A model generated the notes under the pieces. That model worked only from the letters and a program-made list of their open reading frames with translations, searched no databases and was not told the DNA's origin. DNA of 58,412 nt from Fibrobacter sp. UWP2 (GTDB lineage: Bacteria > Fibrobacterota > Fibrobacteria > Fibrobacterales > Fibrobacteraceae), in assembly GCF_900141705.1 (NCBI RefSeq), contig NZ_FQYM01000021.1:1-58412 (forward strand). The letters run 5' to 3'. A program made the position numbers and the translations under genes. Shown piece by piece: positions 17,153-26,200 of this stretch. Each line of letters opens with the position of its first letter. The first letter of the stretch is position 1.

Positions 17153-17962
17153 CTAGAAAGTCAACGATTCCGCCGAAATATCGTGCATTCCGAACAAAAA
17201 AGCGCCTTTTTCGAAAAATTTCGCCGTATCGGAGGTCAAAAACTGGGTCTTCGAGCCCTTCGTAAGGCGTCCGTCCATCTCCGGGTGACGCTTCAGGTAA
17301 TCGACCGTCTTCTGGGCAACGATGTCCCCCTGGAACACCAGGCGCACATGAGGCGGCAGGGCCGCACGGATCTCGGCCTCCAAGAGCGGGTAGTGCGTGC
17401 AGGCCAAAAGCACCGTGTCGATTTCGGGATCCTCGGCCAGGAGAGCATCCACTTCTTTTTTCACAAAGAACTTTGCGCCCTCGGTACCGCTTTCCCCGCA
17501 CTCGACCAAGGGCACCCACATGGGGCACGCGTGCTGCGTCACCTTCACCTTTGGGAAAAAGTGACTAATTTCAATGACATAGCTCTTCGAGGAGACCGTC
17601 CCCGCCGTCGCAAAAATGCCGATGTGTCCCGTCTTGCTGTACTTGCCGATTTCCTCGGCGGTCGGGCGCACAATCCCCAGGACCCTGCGGTCGGGGAACT
17701 CGAAGGGCAACACCTGCTGCTGAATGCTCCTGAGCGCCTTGGCACTCGCGGTATTGCACGCGAGAATAACGAGCGGGCACCCGCGGGCAAAAAGCGCGCG
17801 GACCGACTCCAACGTATAGCGGTAAATGGTCTCGAAACTGCGGGAGCCGTAAGGCGCGCGGGCGTTGTCGCCCAGGTACATAAAGTCGTACTGCGGCAGC
17901 ACCTTCTGCAAATCCCGTAAAATGGTGAGGCCGCCAAAGCCCGAGTCAAAAACGCCAATCAT
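17153..17962 (-). CDS. murI: Glutamate racemase
   Basis: The 269-residue enzyme has all MurI landmarks: MIGVFDSGFGGLTIL with the catalytic Asp region, YLGDNARAPYGSRS, first catalytic Cys in VILACNTASA and second in LLACTHYPLL. It makes D-glutamate for peptidoglycan in the cytosol. Its ATG overlaps the stop of the upstream helicase-acyltransferase gene as ATGA, so it is translationally coupled and last in a four-gene operon. The C-terminal 30 residues beyond the catalytic domain are not distinctive. Confidence 0.94.
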   Translation of the reverse strand: MIGVFDSGFGGLTILRDLQKVLPQYDFMYLGDNARAPYGSRSFETIYRYTLESVRALFARGCPLVILACNTASAKALRSIQQQVLPFEFPDRRVLGIVRPTAEEIGKYSKTGHIGIFATAGTVSSKSYVIEISHFFPKVKVTQHACPMWVPLVECGESGTEGAKFFVKKEVDALLAEDPEIDTVLLACTHYPLLEAEIRAALPPHVRLVFQGDIVAQKTVDYLKRHPEMDGRLTKGSKTQFLTSDTAKFFEKGAFLFGMHDISAESLTF

Positions 17963-20118
17963 AGAGCCGTTTCCATCCTCTCCCTAATGACGTTCATCAA
18001 ATCGCGACGAGGTTCCAGTTCGCCCTTCTCCTGCATCAACGCCCTCACGTCTATGGGTTCCAGAACCCGGGAGGTCACCTTTTTGCGACCGCAATCCCGG
18101 CGACGTTCCCAAGCACCCGCCGAGCCCTTGATGACCACAGGGAGAATCGTCGCCTGCGCCTCGATGGCAAGTCTAAAGGAACCGCTCTTGAACGGGGCAA
18201 GGTCGTCGCTCTTGCCGCGGGTCCCCTCGGGGAACACCGAAATGCGAGGGACGCGGCCATGCGCCAAGGCTTCGCGCACCAGGTCGGCGCCACCGCCCTT
18301 TTCGCGATTGATAAAAATACAGCCAATCTTGTGCATCCAAAAATTGAGGAATGGGATTCTGCCCAGCTGGGCCTTGGCAATAAAGCCAATCGTCCTCTCG
18401 ATGGTCAAAAAGACCACGGGGATATCGACAAAGGAATTGTGGTTTCCCATCACAAACACAGGACGGGTCCAGTCCACCTTGCCCAAAAGCGCCTGGTCCT
18501 CAATGGTCAAGTCGATGTTGATAATGTCCATGCAAAAATTCGAGAACCACTGAATTTTTTTGTCGACCCACAAATCCACTTCGTTTTTGTGGAACAAGTA
18601 CACAAACGGGAGCTTGAGAATGTGTTCGAACATGACGAACAGGACCCTCACCACCACGTATATTTTGAACAAAATAAGGGGCAATTTCAATTCCTCGTTT
18701 TTGGGACGGGCCTGCGGCAAGAACCTGGACTTTTTGAACTTCCGGAGTTTGCCCTTCCAAAACCTCTGTTTGCAATATAACAAAATTAAATAGGCCTCGG
18801 CACGGGTAACCCCCACATAATACAATCGGCGCTCCTCGTCCAGCTGCCTTTGGCGTTCGGCGCGGCTCCCCTGGCACTCCCCCGGCGTGAGCCCTTCGGC
18901 CAGCCCCGCATAGAACACCACCGCATACTGCAGTCCCTTGGAGGCGTGAACCGTTTCCACATGGACGCCGTTTTCCAGGGTCTCGCCCTCGTCCAGTTCG
19001 ACCCCCGCAATGGGGAGCCCTGCATCCTTGAGAGCCGCCTCGTAATACAGCCTTTGACGGTTGTAGCGCACCAGTATGGCGAAATTTTTCCATTCCAGTT
19101 CATAGCTCTCCCGCAGTTCCTTGATCCACCCCACAATCTTCAGCATTTCTTCGACCGGATTCTCGGAATACCAAACCTCGGGCCTACGGTTCTCGCGGTA
19201 CAGAGGGTTCCCGCCGGAGCCCCTCGTGTTGCCCGCCCGCAGCACCTTGCGCAAGCGAAGCGGCTTGTTCTCGAAAATGGAATTGGCAAGGTGCAAAATC
19301 TCGGGCACAGAGCGGTAATTCCATTCCAAGCGGATGAGCGAGCTCTCCTTGAAGTCTTCACAAAACCGGTTGATGTTCCCGATGTCGGCTCCGCGGAACC
19401 CGTAAATCGCCTGGTCATCGTCCCCCACCACAAAAAGTTCCTTGCGGCTCCCCAGCAACGCCTTCACCAAACGGTACTGCGAGGGGTTAATGTCCTGGTA
19501 CTCGTCCACCAAAATTTCGGACCACTGCGCCCTAAAGTAATCCCGCGCCTCCCGGTGTTTTTCTAACAAACTAATTGCCAAGTAAATAAGGTCTTCAAAA
19601 ACAACCGAACCCGAATCCAATACTCCTTGCCTAAGCGTTTTCAACTTAGGCACCAAGGAGGCCGGGTACGTATCGGCAAAGAGCTCCTCGCGGTTCAATT
19701 TTCCCGAAGGAATCCTGAGTCTGGAGAGTTTCGTCAAAAAATCTCGCTCCGCAGATTCCTGCGGCACCGGGGGCTTTTTAAAGCCCACCATCTCGTAGGC
19801 AAAACGCGAACCTATTTTTTGCTTGAGCATGAACAGCGCGAGCGAATGGAACGTACATAGCCGCACTCCCGCCTTGGGGAACAGCTTTTGCACGCGTTCG
19901 CGCATTTCCGCCGCCGCCTTCGCCGTAAAAGTCAACGCCAATATTTTTTCGGGATCAACGCCCATCGCAATGCGATACTGGATGCGCTTCGTTAAAACCG
20001 AGGTCTTGCCCGAACCCGCCCCCGCCAAAATCAAAAGTTGCGCGCCTTTTTGGTGGTCGTGCAAAACGGCCGCCCTCTGGTCACTGTTAAGACCATCCAA
20101 GATGCTTTGGGCATCCAT
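17959..20118 (-). CDS. Fusion of UvrD/Rep-type helicase and PlsC-type acyltransferase
   Basis: One uninterrupted frame of 719 residues joins two unrelated enzymes. Residues 1-455 are a compact superfamily 1A helicase: Walker A LAGAGSGKTS (31-40), TFTAKAAAEMRERV, DEYQD (205-209), VVGDDDQAIYGFRGAD, WNYRS, VHASKGLQYAVVF and RRLYYVGVTRA (430-440). Residues about 480-719 are a 1-acylglycerol-3-phosphate acyltransferase-type domain: a hydrophobic segment (483-500), the HX4D motif at His560-Asp565 (NHNSFVD) and FPEGTRG (629-635). The helicase half is shorter than typical UvrD, mainly in the 2B region and C-terminus. The ATG at 20118 has GAGG before it. The gene sits between a flippase-like gene and murI (ATGA overlap). 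A deletion joining two former neighbours, or an assembly error, is the alternative to a working fusion. Confidence 0.88.
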   Translation of the reverse strand: MDAQSILDGLNSDQRAAVLHDHQKGAQLLILAGAGSGKTSVLTKRIQYRIAMGVDPEKILALTFTAKAAAEMRERVQKLFPKAGVRLCTFHSLALFMLKQKIGSRFAYEMVGFKKPPVPQESAERDFLTKLSRLRIPSGKLNREELFADTYPASLVPKLKTLRQGVLDSGSVVFEDLIYLAISLLEKHREARDYFRAQWSEILVDEYQDINPSQYRLVKALLGSRKELFVVGDDDQAIYGFRGADIGNINRFCEDFKESSLIRLEWNYRSVPEILHLANSIFENKPLRLRKVLRAGNTRGSGGNPLYRENRRPEVWYSENPVEEMLKIVGWIKELRESYELEWKNFAILVRYNRQRLYYEAALKDAGLPIAGVELDEGETLENGVHVETVHASKGLQYAVVFYAGLAEGLTPGECQGSRAERQRQLDEERRLYYVGVTRAEAYLILLYCKQRFWKGKLRKFKKSRFLPQARPKNEELKLPLILFKIYVVVRVLFVMFEHILKLPFVYLFHKNEVDLWVDKKIQWFSNFCMDIINIDLTIEDQALLGKVDWTRPVFVMGNHNSFVDIPVVFLTIERTIGFIAKAQLGRIPFLNFWMHKIGCIFINREKGGGADLVREALAHGRVPRISVFPEGTRGKSDDLAPFKSGSFRLAIEAQATILPVVIKGSAGAWERRRDCGRKKVTSRVLEPIDVRALMQEKGELEPRRDLMNVIRERMETAL

Positions 20119-20172
20119 GGGAACCTCAATGGAATGCCGCCAAGAACGCCGGCGGCTCTCTATCAAAGAAGG

Positions 20173-21177
20173 CTATTCTGCCTTCACTTTGGGATGCTCG
20201 GGCTTGTCGCCCAGCAAAAACACGAACGCGCCAAACAGGCTCAGCAAGAGGCTCACAAAGTAGGCCAAGAGCTGGATGACGACAGACTCCAAACTGGCAA
20301 CACCCGCCTTGGCAAACAGTGACTGGGCCAACAACTCGCGTGGGCCAAAGCCGCCAATCGAAATCGGGAGCGCACTCACGATGGCGACCAGCGGGATGTA
20401 ATAGAAGTACCACGAAATCGAGAGGTCAACGCCCACCACGATCCCGCAAAAGTAATGCACAAAAATTCGCAGCGACTGCGTCACCGCCGAGAGGAGCGAG
20501 ATTTGCACCCACAGCCTAAACGAACGGAAATACTGGAAACGGTTGAACATGTGGTCCAGGCGGAAATGAATTTTTTGCGGCAGCACTTTCGCCATCAAAT
20601 TGCTGCATAGCCGCCCAAGCCGCCTGCTGCAAAGGCACGCGAACAAAAGGCAAAATCCGAGGAATATCCAAATCGAGGGCCACACAAAGGCGCGCTGGGC
20701 GTCATCGTGCACAAAAAACAGGGCGCCCATGCCAAGCGCAAAGAGCGTCACAAAAAAGAGTCCGAACAAACGATCGAAGAACGTCGCCGTAAGCCCGGCC
20801 CCCACCGAGTCCTGCCCGCCTTGCATGCGAATGTCGTAAACCTTCTTGACATCGCCGCCCACGTTGCCCGGCATAAAGTTGTTAAAGAACAGCCCCACAT
20901 AGTAGAGCTTGAGCAGGTGGCCGTACTTCAGGTGCACTCCCTGCTTTTCTAAAAGCAGTTTCCACTGCAAACAGGCCGTGAAGTTCGAAACAGCAAGGCA
21001 CAAAAGCGCAATCACAAACGGGAGCACGCCGCTCCACGAAAACAGACGGAACAAATCCCCGACGTCCCAATCAGGAGCGCCTACAATGTTCCGGTACACA
21101 AAGTACGCCGGAACCAAAGTCACCACCAGCTTCAGACAAAAAACCAGGGTGGATTTCAGTTTGGGATTCAACGCCAT
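20173..21177 (-). CDS. LPG-synthase-type membrane protein (flippase-like, UPF0104)
   Basis: The 334-residue protein has about eight membrane segments and the family pattern FFNNFMPGNVGGDVKKVYDI, followed by ATFFDRLFGLFFV and a late ISIGGFGPRELL motif. These mark the lysylphosphatidylglycerol-synthase transmembrane family (flippase-like), whose members flip or modify lipids or lipid-linked glycans; the catalytic LPG domain is absent. It starts six bases after the methyltransferase gene and its stop lies 54 bases before the helicase-acyltransferase start. An acyltransferase, a lipid-handling membrane protein and murI together point to an envelope role for the operon. Confidence 0.82.
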   Translation of the reverse strand: MALNPKLKSTLVFCLKLVVTLVPAYFVYRNIVGAPDWDVGDLFRLFSWSGVLPFVIALLCLAVSNFTACLQWKLLLEKQGVHLKYGHLLKLYYVGLFFNNFMPGNVGGDVKKVYDIRMQGGQDSVGAGLTATFFDRLFGLFFVTLFALGMGALFFVHDDAQRAFVWPSIWIFLGFCLLFACLCSRRLGRLCSNLMAKVLPQKIHFRLDHMFNRFQYFRSFRLWVQISLLSAVTQSLRIFVHYFCGIVVGVDLSISWYFYYIPLVAIVSALPISIGGFGPRELLAQSLFAKAGVASLESVVIQLLAYFVSLLLSLFGAFVFLLGDKPEHPKVKAE

Positions 21178-21183
21178 AAGTTA

Positions 21184-21963
21184 CTAAGGCTTGCGGCCAA
21201 TCACTCCGATGCTCAACTGGGTGTAATGCATTACCGACACAGACTTGAGCGCATCCAAAATAGCGTCCTTCGCCTTTTGATACGTCGAGCCCTGCAGCGG
21301 GTACTTGGGCAATTCCACGCCCACTTTGAAACCGAACTCGCGAGCCATTCTATAGAACAGGTTCGGTCGCATCCAGTCCCCGTAGGCGTACTCGCACACA
21401 AAGCCAGCATCGGCCATGAGCTTTTTGAGCTGCGGCATCGTGAACTGCTTTTCCCAGCCCGCAAACCACTTGTCCATGGCAATCAAAATGTGTTTGATCA
21501 CTGTGTACGGGTGGACAGTCTGCGGCACATCGCAAAGGCAGCAGCCCCCGTGCTTCAAAATTCGGTAATTCTCCTGGATCAGCGGGAGCGAATCCTTGAA
21601 GTGTTCCGCCAGGCCCTGGTGGAACACCAAGTCAAACGTACAGTCGGGGAACGGCGACTTGAACGCGTCTCCGCGCACCAGTTTCAAATTATCGTAAAGG
21701 TTTTCCTTGGCACGCAGAGCGTCCACAATCTTCAAACTGTTCTCGGCAAAATCCAGCACATAGACATCGGCACCCAAGCGGGCCAATTCGGCACTGTCAC
21801 GGCCGGTACCGGCGCCAACTTCCAAAATTTTTAGACCATTAAGCTTGAAATTCTTTTTGATAGCTTCCAAAACAGAGGGAGACGAAGGGTAAACCTTGTC
21901 CATGTCGTTCTTTCTCTGCCAAAAACGATTCCAAACAGATTGATCAGGCTCTTTAATAGACAT
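21184..21963 (-). CDS. Class I SAM-dependent methyltransferase
   Basis: The 259-residue protein has the SAM-binding fold: motif I ILEVGAGTGRDSAELARLG, acidic residue after VYVLDFAENS, then VRGDAFKSPFPDCTFDLVFH and EHFKDSLPLIQENYRILKHGG. The acceptor is unknown; the fold matches methyltransferases of small molecules, lipids or glycans. The ATG at 21963 is chosen over a TTG three codons upstream; no clear ribosome-binding site is seen. It heads the operon that continues with the flippase-like, helicase-acyltransferase and murI genes. Confidence 0.85.
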   Translation of the reverse strand: MSIKEPDQSVWNRFWQRKNDMDKVYPSSPSVLEAIKKNFKLNGLKILEVGAGTGRDSAELARLGADVYVLDFAENSLKIVDALRAKENLYDNLKLVRGDAFKSPFPDCTFDLVFHQGLAEHFKDSLPLIQENYRILKHGGCCLCDVPQTVHPYTVIKHILIAMDKWFAGWEKQFTMPQLKKLMADAGFVCEYAYGDWMRPNLFYRMAREFGFKVGVELPKYPLQGSTYQKAKDAILDALKSVSVMHYTQLSIGVIGRKP

Positions 21964-22068
21964 AACGCGCAAAAATATACGAAAAATCTTTACAAATCAT
22001 TGTCTTGTAACGATATAAATATAGGGCGCGGGTCGGAAATCGCACCCGGTCAAAAATTACTAATTTCA

Positions 22069-22123
22069 TGACAATAGTCACAAATACGTGACAAAGCAAG
22101 ATTTTTTTTCTATTTTTCATGAC
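22069..22123 (+). promoter_or_regulatory. Possible enhancer sites upstream of a sigma-54-type promoter
   Basis: TGACAATAGTCA (22069-22080) is a TGAC-N4-GTCA inverted repeat; further TGACAAA copies lie at 22089 and 22120. They lie about 75-130 bases upstream of the sigma-54-type promoter, a usual place for activator sites. The assignment is inference from spacing and symmetry. Confidence 0.35.
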
Positions 22124-22197
22124 AAATACACCGAAGCGGACGCCGAAATCGACAAAAACAGCCCCCATTAATATGATTATGGCAAAATTTTACACTT

Positions 22198-22214
22198 TTG
22201 GCACGCAACTTGCT
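22198..22214 (+). promoter_or_regulatory. Sigma-54-type promoter of the sigma-70 factor gene
   Basis: TTGGCACGCAACTTGCT matches the sigma-54 consensus TGGCACG-N4-TTGCW in every defined base, with GG at 22200-22201 and GC at 22212-22213, eleven apart. Transcription would start near 22225, giving a leader of about 27 bases before the ATG at 22252 that retains AAGGA. Its exactness and position make chance unlikely; rpoN is not in this window. Confidence 0.8.
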
Positions 22215-22251
22215 TATAAAAAAAGCGATATTTAAGGTGCAAGGAATTACA

Positions 22252-23064
22252 ATGCATATTGACTCTACCGATACCACACTCAAGCGTTACCTAGAAGATA
22301 TTAGACGTACTGCACCGCTTTCCCGTGAAGAAGAGCAGATTCTCTTTAAAAAGGCCAAAGAAGGTGACCGAATTGCACGTAAGAAGTTGATTTCAGCCAA
22401 CATGCGTTTTGTGCTCAAAGTCGCCATCCAGTATCGCGGCTGTCCCATCCCGCTGCCGGACCTGGTGAGCGAAGGCGCCATGGGCCTAGTGCGCGCCATC
22501 GAATCCTTTGAATACGACCGTGGCCTCAAGTTCATCAGCTACGGCGTGTGGTGGATCAAGGCTTACATTACCCGTGCCATCAACGAGCAGGGCAACCTCA
22601 TTCGCTTGCCGGCAAACCAACACCTCCGCGTGCGTAAGGCTTTGCACGAACAGTCCCGCGGTAAAGAAATCAACGAAGAAATCCGCGAGCTCATCCAAAT
22701 TGGCCAGCGCGGCGTCTCGTTCGACAGCCCCCTCAAGGCCGACTCCAAGGCGACCTACGCCGAAGTGCTCCCCGATACCGCGGCATCGAACCCCGAAGCC
22801 GATTCCGAAATCCAGAGCGTCGAGGCCTTGGCCCGCGACTTGATGGAGCAGCTCCCCGAACGCGAAGCGAAGGTCATCACGGGCATCTTCGGCATCAATC
22901 AGGAAGCCCCGCAAACATTGCGCGAGGTGGGCGAATCCATGAACATCTCCCACGAACGCGTGCGCCAGTTGCGTGACCAGGCCCTGCGCCGCATCCGCAA
23001 GTACAACAGCAAGGAATTCCTCCAAGAGAAAAAAGACGCGTTTTTGGCAGCTATCAATAAGTAG
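22252..23064 (+). CDS. RpoD-type RNA polymerase sigma factor without region 1.1
   Basis: The 270-residue protein starts at region 1.2 (DTTLKRYLEDIRRTAPLSRE) and contains the region 2 core (NMRFVLKVAIQYRG, LPDLVSEGAMGLVRAIESFE, KFISYGVWWIKAYI) and region 3. It ends with the region 4.2 helix-turn-helix (TLREVGESMNISHERVRQLR). The short form without region 1.1 is like the primary sigma factor of Bacteroidota, but could also be a group 2 factor; the window does not decide which. The ATG at 22252 has AAGGA seven bases upstream; an alternative ATG 54 bases earlier overlaps the promoter and is rejected. A bidirectional terminator and GC-rich hairpins follow. Confidence 0.9.
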   Translation: MHIDSTDTTLKRYLEDIRRTAPLSREEEQILFKKAKEGDRIARKKLISANMRFVLKVAIQYRGCPIPLPDLVSEGAMGLVRAIESFEYDRGLKFISYGVWWIKAYITRAINEQGNLIRLPANQHLRVRKALHEQSRGKEINEEIRELIQIGQRGVSFDSPLKADSKATYAEVLPDTAASNPEADSEIQSVEALARDLMEQLPEREAKVITGIFGINQEAPQTLREVGESMNISHERVRQLRDQALRRIRKYNSKEFLQEKKDAFLAAINK

Positions 23065-23228
23065 CAAGCCGAGCGTCGCGCGCAAACCGAAGGCTTGCGC
23101 ATGACCGAGGCGAAGCACTTATGGATGCGAAGCATCAATAAGTAATAGCCGCCCCGTGACGCATGGGGCTCCGCCCCTACGATTGCGAAGCATTAGAAAA
23201 AGTCCCGGCTTGGCCGGGACTTCTCTTA
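23065..23228. terminator. Hairpin-rich 3' region with bidirectional terminator
   Basis: AAGTCCCGGC (23200-23209), loop TTG, GCCGGGACTT (23213-23222) is a perfect 10-bp stem with a T-rich tail on the minus strand (complement of 23191-23200) and TTCTCTTAT on the plus strand. It separates the convergent sigma factor and surface-protein genes. Before it, 23065-23190 holds short inverted pieces such as GGGGCTCCGCCCC and repeated GCGAAGCA words, with no gene. Confidence 0.85.
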
Positions 23229-23256
23229 TATTCTTTCGGGAATCAACGGAGGGCGA

Positions 23257-26200
23257 TTACTTCTTGTGCTTCTTGCGGCGGACGCCCCACTTGTCCTTAA
23301 TTTCTTCCTCGATCTTCTTCTTTTCGTAGCGGACCACCATCTTGAACTGGACGTTATACACGCCCGAGCCCACAAAGCGGCCGGTATGGTCCTTGAAGTT
23401 CCAGTTCACAAACACCTTCTGGTCGGTGCTCAAGCAGTTGCCACCGAACTTCGGGCTGTTACACGGCACCATGATGGTCGTGTCGTTCACATACTGTCCC
23501 AAGTGATCGTAGTAATTAACCACGAAGGTGATGTAGACCTTAGACGGATCCAGGGAATCGAGCACGGACGGGTCTACTGTACCATCGGCCGAAATCTGGG
23601 CACGGTCCAAAAGCTGCGGCACAAAGCGTTCGCCCAACTGCACCAACTGACCCAGGGCACCTTCCTTTTCAAGGTCCTCCTTGGTCGTGGAACTCGGCAC
23701 GTAGCGCAGGTTCACAGAGCTTATCGTCTGCAGCTTCTCGCCGTCTTCGCTCACCACACGGTCATCATGAACATCGAACGAACCCATCTTAGTGGCCTCG
23801 ACCAGGTGGTTCAGCAAGCCCGCGATGACCACAGCCTGCGGGTTCTCGCCTGCCACGTTGCCGTAGTTGTCGCGAATATTGTCCTTAAGACCGCGCACCA
23901 CCATCAAGGAGTCGCCAGGCAAAATCGTCGAGACGCTACCGTCAATTATCAGTTTTGCCGACTTGCCGTCCTGGGCCCAGTCAATCCTGCTCGGCAAAAG
24001 ATCAATGGTGTCCTTGCCATGGATGTACGAGAAAAAGTCCCTTCCTTCCAGGTTCTTGTACACAATCGGTTCAGAGAACACGACCGTCAAGGTGTCCGCC
24101 TTTTTGCCGTAATCCAAGGTAGCAGCGGCAATCACAGGCGACATCTTGTCGACCAGCGGCACATTCTCCTCGTTCACAAAAGTCTGGCCCAGCACCGGGT
24201 AGTAGGTAAAGACCGTCGCCTGCGGCAGGTCTTCGCTAATGCTGGTCACGCCCGAAACAATCTGCGACGTGGCAAACACATTCCAAGAAACACTCGTCGA
24301 ATCTTCAGAAAGCGCCAGGTCTCCAGGCTGTGCCTGCATCTGGATCAGCATACCGCGGTCACTGTACCACGGGAAGGTCATGTAGAGCATCCCCGCCTGT
24401 TCCGGAGTGAGCTTTCCATTAAAGTTGGTCACAATCTTGTCGAGCTTGCCATCGCCGTCGGTATCCCAGTATTCCACATTCTTGGACGAGGGCAGACGAT
24501 CCGTCACCTTGATGGGCACTTCACGGTCGTACTCGTCCGAGGTCAGGTACGGCGTGCTATTAAAGGTCACATTGGGGAACAACGAGACGCTGTCCTTCAT
24601 TTCACCCTTGAGTCCCAGGGAGTCACCCACCAAAATCACAACGTTCTTGGTCGGCAGGTACACATTGGAGATTTGTCCCACAAAGCCAAAGCGCTTGGAA
24701 TTCTGTTTGATCATCACAAGCATCTCGGGCTCCGAGAGGTCCGCCGGAATAATGTCGATGTTGAATTCAACGAACAAGGAATCCTTACCCTTGCTATTTC
24801 GAATGGCCTCGGCCGCCTTGATTATCTGGCTACCAACCTCAGAGATCGAAGCATTACGCGTGTAAAGAACGTCGTCGGAGTTGGCGTAGGTGATAATCGC
24901 ATAGGCATCCTTCGGGAAATCTTCCGGCAAATTCAAGTCCGACACATCCAGCGAAATCGTATTCACGCGCTTGGTCTCGTAAGAGTTCGCCTGGACCGTG
25001 GCGAAATTGACTGTCGGCACTGCGGCCGCAGTCATGGTGTCCCCGTTAACCACAAGAGCCACGGAGCGTACACTCAAGCCATGTTCCAAAGTATCCTTGA
25101 GCACGATTTCCACGTAATCCAGTTTTTCGTCGCCATCGGAATCCTTGATGAATCCCTTGTCGGCATCCGGAATCGGATCGTAGAAGTTAATGTTGTCGAT
25201 AATGACCACCTTGCCGTCGTGCGCCACAATAATGGAACCACCTCGGATGGCCTCCTCGGCGGTCACCCAAATAGTCACGTCACCATTGTTCTTGACGTTC
25301 ATGGTGTCTGTCGGCTGCGGGTTGTTCGGATCAATCAAAACGAGATCGTAACTCGTGGCGAACGTGAGCGAATCCGCTGTGGTGCCAAAGATTTCAGCAA
25401 TCTTGGCAGAGTCCAGCGTAATGGCAACCAACTGTCCCACCTGCGCCGAGTCGATATTGGAATTATAGCGCAAGTCAAGCTGGATTCCCGTGGGGTTATT
25501 TTCCACCAAGTAGGTGTTCTCGCCAATGGTCACCGTACCCGGCGTTCCCTTGGCCGTATCCACAGGGATCAGCACTGTCGTGGTAGACACTATATCGTCA
25601 CCATCGTCGAACTTGTCTTGAGACGGGTAGAAGTCAAGACCGCCGCTACTACTCAAATCAAAGTCCGTAAAGCCGGCATAGCGATTCGACGAACTGGAGC
25701 CGCCCACGATATCGATACCCGAACCCTGGTTCTTGCTCGAAGACGACGTGGAACCGCCACCACTCGAAGAAGACCCGTTAGAGCCGCTGGAGCCGTTATT
25801 GGCGCTCGACGTTCCCGTACCGCTACTAGAGTTGCCAGTACTGCCGCTGGAGCCCACTGTACTCGAAGAAGTCGTGCTTCCGGAGCTCGTCACCGAGCCG
25901 CTCGAATTCACCGTCCCGGAGGAACTGCTGCCAGTCGTAGAAGAAGTGCCCCCCGAAGAGCTGCTCGTTTTGGAACTGGAAGAATACACAATCAAGGAAC
26001 TGCTGGAGCTCTTGATGCTGCTGGAAGACTTGACACTAGAACTGGACTTGACGCTGCTGCTGGATTTTACACTGCTACTAGAAGAGTATTCCACCAGCGA
26101 GGAACTTACCCCACTACTGCTGGAGAGTTCACCGTCCTCGCCCGTTTCGGCTCCCGTCCTAATGACGCCCGCACCCGAAAGCGGAGCCAAGTCATCGAGA

